From Mytilus californianus (Eukaryota; Mollusca; Bivalvia; Mytilida; Mytilidae), in assembly GCF_021869535.1 (NCBI RefSeq), contig NW_026262668.1, positions 9,160,348 to 9,224,347 of the forward strand: a stretch of DNA of 64,000 bases, written 5' to 3'. The notes below the pieces were generated by a model. It was not told where the DNA came from and searched no databases. It saw nothing but the letters and a program-made list of their open reading frames with translations. This document shows positions 58,865 through 64,000 of this stretch, one piece after another (position 1 is the first letter of the stretch; every line of letters begins with the position of its first letter). A program made the position numbers and the translations under genes.

Positions 58865-59280
58865 CAATTGTCATTAAGAATTGGATGATGAAACATAGAC
58901 AATGGAAAAGTGAAATATTAGATAAATTTTTGAACTATAATGATTGTTACTGTATATATCGTTCCAACTATTCTGTAACAAGTACTTTTTTTTTTTTATA
59001 TAACTTTAAGAAAGCTATCTGCTGGTAAAATGAATGACTAATTATTTGGGTTATATGACCTTCTGTAGATTGGTTTTATCATTTTTATGTATATCATTGT
59101 ATATTTTATCTACTATGATTTTTTTTTACATTTCACTGTCAATGTATAGCGCACCACCATTGGATTTTACCTTGATGTAATATATTTTATCCCTGTTTCT
59201 TCCCCCTATTGAATATTTTAATATTACCCGCTAAGGGGTGTTCCTTTTAATAGGAAGCTCATACGAAGAAAAGAAGAAGG

Positions 59281-60169
59281 AGGTAATTGCAGTAACTTGC
59301 ATTGATTATTTGTATCTTTAAACAAATTACTTACTTTTGGCACGTATCTTGTAACACACTTCTTTTAAGCCATCTATAAAATGTAGTCTCTCCAATCTTT
59401 TGAATAAAAGGACGTCTTCATAAAAAAGTATTCCATTTATATGAAACCTATTTTTAGCTAGAAATAAACAATGGGGAAGTTCAATCAATGAAACCCCGTA
59501 AAATTCTTTTACTCACCATTGAGTAAATTCTCGATTCATAAAATCTTAAAATCTGATATTTTGACAAAGATTCGGAAGTCCTTCATGTCGTACATTCAGT
59601 TTCATTTTCACGGAGGTTTTTTACTAAACAGCAGGAAATTTATATATATATATATATAGTATGACCTCTTTTTGTTATATTATTTCCTTGTATGTCATAT
59701 GATATATATAGTATTACAATGTACGATTTCTTATTTCTAACATGTTTTTTCTAACAGTATTTTTTTGTTGTCTAATAAAACATTTGTATTTATGATTTTG
59801 TCATTTTAAAATTATTATTTATTCACTTTTTAGGAAGTTATAATTAGCCTTGGAGTTACGTTTACAACATATAGCCATAGAAATGCAAATAACAAATAAC
59901 AAATAACAATTTTTGATTGGATGTCAAATTATAAACATTCAAATAGCTCGAAATTCAAACTTACTTTATGCTTCGCTGTCATTGCAAGAAGTTGTTGATG
60001 AATAATGTAAGTATAACATAACAGAAAAAGGTCATGGTTTAATTAATAGTTTTTTCATTGGCAATCATGCCACATTTGCTTATTTTTGTTATAATTTAAG
60101 GTTTTTTTTTAAGGATTTAACTGTATATATTTAACATAATTTTATGACATGAAATGCACACGTGTGGAT
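59281..60169. other. AT-rich noncoding stretch
   Basis: Contains a TA microsatellite at about 59640-59659 and a triple AAATAACA near 59890. No gene recognised. Confidence 0.4.
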
Positions 60170-60260
60170 TGATTGGTTGATTGTTGGTTGCTTAACGTCC
60201 AGTGGCAAATAGTTCCTGTATGTTCATGACAAACTCGTGGAATACGGCATTCGTTTTAGC
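60170..60260 (+). repeat. Dispersed-repeat fragment with GATT-type run
   Basis: A GATTGATTGGTTGATTG run is followed by TTGGTTGCTTAACGTCCAGT and GGCAAATAGTTCCTG, a junction that I recognise from SINE-like repeats of molluscs. Only about 90 bases can be supported. Confidence 0.35.
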
Positions 60261-60525
60261 TCAGTAAGTCTATAGAAAGCATGGACCTAGTGTAAACTTG
60301 TGTTGTAGCTTGACGTACGTATTTTTTGTTATTTCACTTTATGTTTTTCTTGTTTTATTTTTTGTTTATGTTTTGTTTTTTTTGAATGGGGGTGGGGTGT
60401 ATTTTTTGAGAATTTTATGTTATTTTATATTTTCTCAGTTATATTTATTTACGACATTTGTATAGACACCAGCGTATGAGATGTTGACATATTGTAAAAA
60501 AGAATCGTTATTGGTAATATTAACT

Positions 60526-61310
60526 AAAGGCTCTAAAGAGCCTGTGTCGCTCACCTTGGTCTATGTGCATATTCAACAAAGGACACTCTCCAAAATTGTA
60601 GACAAGAATAGAATTCATGACAAAAATCTCTGTTTTGTTGATCTTGTATAGCTGATCATTTAGCCTCTGTTTAGTTTCTCTCTGTCTTCTTTAGTTTTTG
60701 CTCAAAACACAAAAGAGGGTAAAAAAAAAATCCTCATTTAAGGGCAATCACTCCTATAAAGAGTGACAGTCTACTAACTATATCAACAAAATTTGACTTG
60801 TTAGTAGATCTTGCCTTGCTGATCATTTTTGTTATTTAAAGTGTCTATGTATCTATTATAATTTTTATCAAATATCAACGCAAAAAAATGGTAAACATCG
60901 TCATTAAAGGGCAATAACTCCAATAAGAATTCGTCGGACGATTTCCTAGCTGTTGTCTTAATTGTAGATCTCTTTTAAGGAGAAGACATTCTGAACATTT
61001 CTGCTCTGTCAGATTTTCTCTATTCATAACGGTTTTCAAAATAATAGACAAAACTTGCATTTTAACCCCCCCCCCCCCCCCTTATGTTCTATTTTTAGCC
61101 ATGTCAGCCATCTTGGTTGACAAGCGGGGTCATCGGACACATTTTTTAAACTAGATACCCCAATTATGATTGTGGCCAAGTTTGGTTAAATTTTGGTCCA
61201 GTAGTTTCAGGGGAGAAGCTTTTTGTAAAAGTTAACAGATGACGACAGACGACGACGGACGCCAAGTGATGAGAAAAGCTCACTTGGCCCTCTGGTCCAG
61301 GTGAGCTAAA
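60526..61310. mobile_element. Hairpin-capped dispersed repeat
   Basis: The left end is the perfect 16-bp palindrome AGGCTCTAAAGAGCCT (60528-60543), followed by GTGTCGCTCACCTTGG. The right end is an imperfect hairpin, AGCTCACTTGGCC...GGTCCAGGTGAGCT (61277-61307), whose CCAGGTGAGC is inverted relative to GCTCACCTTGG at the left. The interior is noncoding and has a poly-C of 16 (61066-61081). I recognise the family from mytilid genomes. A fragment of it lies at 36660-36790. The superfamily is uncertain; ends with short palindromes would fit Helentron-related elements. Confidence 0.65.
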
Positions 61311-62657
61311 AATATGAGAGTAATCGTTTTTTTTTCATGTAAGGACCAAAACCTTGAAATATACATATATAAAAAAGCTAACTTTTCAACGTGTCCTTTC
61401 AAGTGAAAATTTACACTAGTAGTGAACAAAATGAACTAATCATTCTAAGTTTAAAAATGTATACTTATATTAAAATCTCCTCTACAATTGTTACAAAATT
61501 GCATATTAAGACGCTGTACATTTCGCTATACATAATTTGTCCAACTGTAGCAATATGGGATATAAATGATGAACATTTTCAATTTTCATGGACTTTAAAC
61601 AGAAAAATCGCCCTGGTAACTTTTTAGTTATCTTTACTGTTCAACTATTATATAACAAATTTTATAAAAGAGAAAAAAATTTAAGTGACCGACCTGACCA
61701 CTGATGTCACTTGTGTGATTCAAAAAGAAACAAAAGTGAGTCACTTAACACTTCTCGTGACTTATTTTATTACAACCACTTATGCATTATTATTGGTATT
61801 GTCATATTTATAAATCAACTGTTTACGAAACTTAGAATTGTTCGAAATACTAAGGATTTTCTACTATAGGAATAGATTACCATAGCTTTATTTGGCGAAA
61901 CCTTTCAGAAGTTTTGGTCCTCAATGCTTTAGTTTGGCCTTTTAACTTTTTTTTATTTGAGCACCACTGATGAGTCTTTAGTAGAACAATTTTAGCCTGG
62001 TATCTTTGATCATCATTGTCATGTTCATCAATATTCAGGAAATTAAAACAAAAAGACACATTTACAAACATTTTAGTTATTTTTTCGTTGAGTTGCTGTT
62101 TCCTTAATGTATACCATACATTTCCTTTTATTCATATATAGTTAAGAGACCTTAAAAGATTTAAATTGAGATGCATGTAACAATGAAATATTGTTAAATA
62201 ATTTGTTAATAGATTTTACAATTCAGTACAGTTTCGTTTCATTTAACAATTTGTTCAGTGTGTTTTCTTCAAATCAAAATCAAACATTTTCATAATAAAA
62301 CTATTGAAATTAAAATTGGTAATTCAATTAACAGAACACATTTTTTTTAAAATTATTTTTTTATTTACATCAAAAACAAACATTACAAAAAAACTACAAA
62401 ATTCACAAAAAAAAAAACCCTTCTGTATACAGCTCATTGATTGATGGGGACATAACCGTGTATATTTTACAAGATATTTAAAAACATGTGAAACTCTTGA
62501 TGTAATTTTGGAATTCCGTATGGTGTATCAGTATAAGGACCATAAATCATTTTCCAGTTATACATATGATAATAGTACACTTCAACAAAACCATATCCTA
62601 AGTCTTTTCCTTTCACGTTTTTCTTAGTACATTAGATTTATTGTTGTTTTTGTACAG
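61311..62657. other. AT-rich region upstream of the second BIR gene
   Basis: No domain recognised in the 64- and 78-codon frames here. It must contain the promoter or leader intron of the gene at 62683; a polypyrimidine tract and acceptor (TTGTTTTTGTACAG) ends it at 62657. Confidence 0.4.
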
Positions 62658-62682
62658 CTCAAGTCAAGTAATTAAAGCCAGC

Positions 62683-63327
62683 ATGTTGTCAGTGATGCGG
62701 TCACCGTCCTTGTCAACAAGGGGCTACGATGAAGTACCTCAGCACCCACTAGAAAGATTACACCCATTACGTGTAGATGTTGAATTAAGGAGGAACACAT
62801 TCACAAACTGGCCATCGAATATGTTCGTGTCACCTGGAAAGTTGTGTGATAATGGCTTCTACTATATGGGAATCACGGACAAGGTCCAGTGTGCTTTTTG
62901 TGGAGGGATTTTAAGTGGTTGGACAAAAGACGATGATGTCCATCGTGAACATTCTAAACATTTCGGACAATGTGAACTCGTTCGCGTTAAGAACAAAAAC
63001 TGTGTTAGAAGGTTTGAATTTTCAAACTCTGTTCAGACATGTCAGAAGAAAGAAAACAAATCTCCAGAAAAGAGTGTAAAACCGCACAACAGCCAATATT
63101 CCTTATATTGTGACAGATTGTCCACTTACCAAACATGGCCGAGAACCTTGAGACAGAGACCAAACGATTTAGCAGCTACTGGTCTTTACTACAAAGGTTG
63201 GTATATCAATTTAAATCCCATAACGAAGGATTTTACCATCTGTTGGAAATGGTTTAGAACATCTGGTTGGCACGAAACACAAAAACATGTAACTAACACG
63301 AAGACATGCAAAGACGCAAAGAACTGA
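62683..63327 (+). CDS. BIR-domain (IAP-like) protein, paralogue with an abnormal second BIR
   Basis: An acceptor (TTTTTGTACAG, exon from 62658) precedes the ATG at 62683 (MLSVMRSPSLSTRG); the frame is open further upstream only into the intron. BIR1 is intact: C70-x2-C73-x16-H90-x6-C97, with the DNGFYYMGITDKVQCAFCGG core. BIR2 begins at about residue 144 (DRLSTYQTWPRTL) and reaches TGLYYK. In the paralogue at 53030 a phase-1 intron follows here. The same phase exists at 63196, but the donor would be a weak GTTGGT. Reading through instead gives 43 more residues to a stop at 63325-63327, including C187-W-K-W190, SGW and H202-x6-C209, which looks like a shrunken BIR half with the second Cys replaced by Trp. 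No normal second half was found up to 64000. The BIR1 call is firm; the true 3' end is not. Confidence 0.8.
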   Translation: MLSVMRSPSLSTRGYDEVPQHPLERLHPLRVDVELRRNTFTNWPSNMFVSPGKLCDNGFYYMGITDKVQCAFCGGILSGWTKDDDVHREHSKHFGQCELVRVKNKNCVRRFEFSNSVQTCQKKENKSPEKSVKPHNSQYSLYCDRLSTYQTWPRTLRQRPNDLAATGLYYKGWYINLNPITKDFTICWKWFRTSGWHETQKHVTNTKTCKDAKN

Positions 63328-64000
63328 TCTAAGAGTACTTGCAGCTACTGAAAATTAGCGCATAACCAATAACAATAGCGTGTAATAAATAAATAATCAT
63401 ATCCCCTTTAAAGTATCAACCAGAACCAATCCAACGGATTTAGCATAAATACGCAATAAATAGTCTGAGAAAAAGCATGACCTTTTGCATTGTCGACATA
63501 TGTTTATAGTATCGACATGATGTGGAACCATAAGTTTTCATGACTGTATAGCAATACTTATTGAGTTAAGTTTTAGTTATCAAAAACAAAATCAATGTTA
63601 GTACCGATTCATATTTATTCATATTTCTATTGATTTTAGGAGAAATGCATGCGAAATTAATTTGTATTCACTATTGTATTGCTCTGAAAACACAAAAGTA
63701 ACGAATGAATAAATAAAATAGTGGATTTTTACCGTATAATTTTTTAATTATAGATTTTTTTTTTAAATCTGACATTATAAAATGGACAATAGCGTTTTCA
63801 TAAATTCATTTTTATATGCACGTGTGAAAACGGCAATGACTAGTGGTCCGCAAAATATTTAGAAATCTTTGATGCTTCCTTTTCCAAGCCAAAAATTGTG
63901 CAATCGAATAAAAAAAAACAAGAAATTAACCCCGAATGGCCTAATAATTATACAGCAATAAAAATAAATGAATAACAATCCATACATGTACATTTAAGCT
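63328..64000. other. AT-rich sequence downstream of the second BIR gene
   Basis: No exon resembling the zinc-binding half of BIR2 is present up to the window end, and nothing else was recognised. Confidence 0.4.

Larger units (their letters stand above)
55983..59280 (+). mobile_element. 5'-truncated, inactive APE-type LINE (non-LTR retrotransposon)
   Basis: In order on the plus strand: the end of an apurinic endonuclease domain, a basic linker, the reverse-transcriptase core, a thumb-like region and a C-terminal C-x2-C-x8-H-x4-C zinc motif, then a 3' untranslated region. It ends at about 59280 with a GAAGAAAAGAAGAAGG tail. Reading needs at least five frame changes or stops (about 56065, 56217, 56872, 57179, 57420, 58440), so it cannot encode a working protein. 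No target duplication was found. It lies in the space between the two divergent BIR genes. Clade not assigned: APE plus a C-terminal zinc motif occurs in several LINE groups. Confidence 0.88.

Overview
This is a gene-poor, AT-rich, repeat-dominated stretch of an animal nuclear genome. Everything points to a bivalve mollusc, most likely a mytilid mussel (inference). Genes have introns with GT/AG borders. Two genes encode BIR (inhibitor-of-apoptosis) domains, a family strongly expanded in bivalves. I also recognise several interspersed repeats as typical of Mytilus-type genomes: a mytilid dispersed repeat, an inverted tRNA-headed SINE, 5'-truncated retroelement tails and hairpin-capped Helentron/pearl-like elements. 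No prokaryotic features, rRNA or convincing tRNA genes were seen.

Layout. 1-165: first coding exon (minus) of an unidentified signal-anchor membrane protein running off the left edge. 3968-20228: the dominant feature, a 16.3 kb macrosatellite of nine head-to-tail 1,669-bp units plus a truncated tenth. Each unit starts with a 436-bp MITE-like element with inverted ends. The array begins and ends with a MITE terminus and is flanked by a perfect TTAAA direct repeat, while internal MITE copies are flanked by TATA. 20288-21501: a decayed copy of a multi-copy invertebrate family with a Cys-rich C-terminus. 23090-33320: a twice-occurring module (minisatellite, B block, A block) containing a roughly 3.8 kb array of 31-bp repeats and a 41-bp array. 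33320-36950: a truncated retroelement end, then 52-bp and 36-bp tandem arrays. 37416-40891: a two-exon minus-strand gene for a predicted type II membrane protein with a SAM-methyltransferase domain. 42-50 kb: nested repeats (a SINE with 13-bp target duplication, a foldback MITE with 9-bp target duplication, a 33-bp array, a perfect 74-bp-arm hairpin). 51121-53053: a minus-strand gene with two BIR domains and no RING. 55983-59280: a dead APE-type LINE. 60526-61310: a hairpin-capped element. 62658-63327: a second BIR gene on the plus strand, divergent from the first, whose second BIR is abnormal.

How the parts relate. The two BIR genes are clear paralogues: same spacing of zinc ligands, same phase-1 break inside BIR2, same noncoding leader exon layout. 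They read away from each other across about 9.6 kb of repeats. The other genes show no functional link. The most unusual structure is the MITE-bounded macrosatellite. Its flanks are what would be expected if a circular or tandem MITE+spacer molecule had recombined into a solitary MITE already present at a TTAAA site, or if the whole array had moved as one unit between MITE ends. All statements rest on reading the sequence; no alignment or database search was run.
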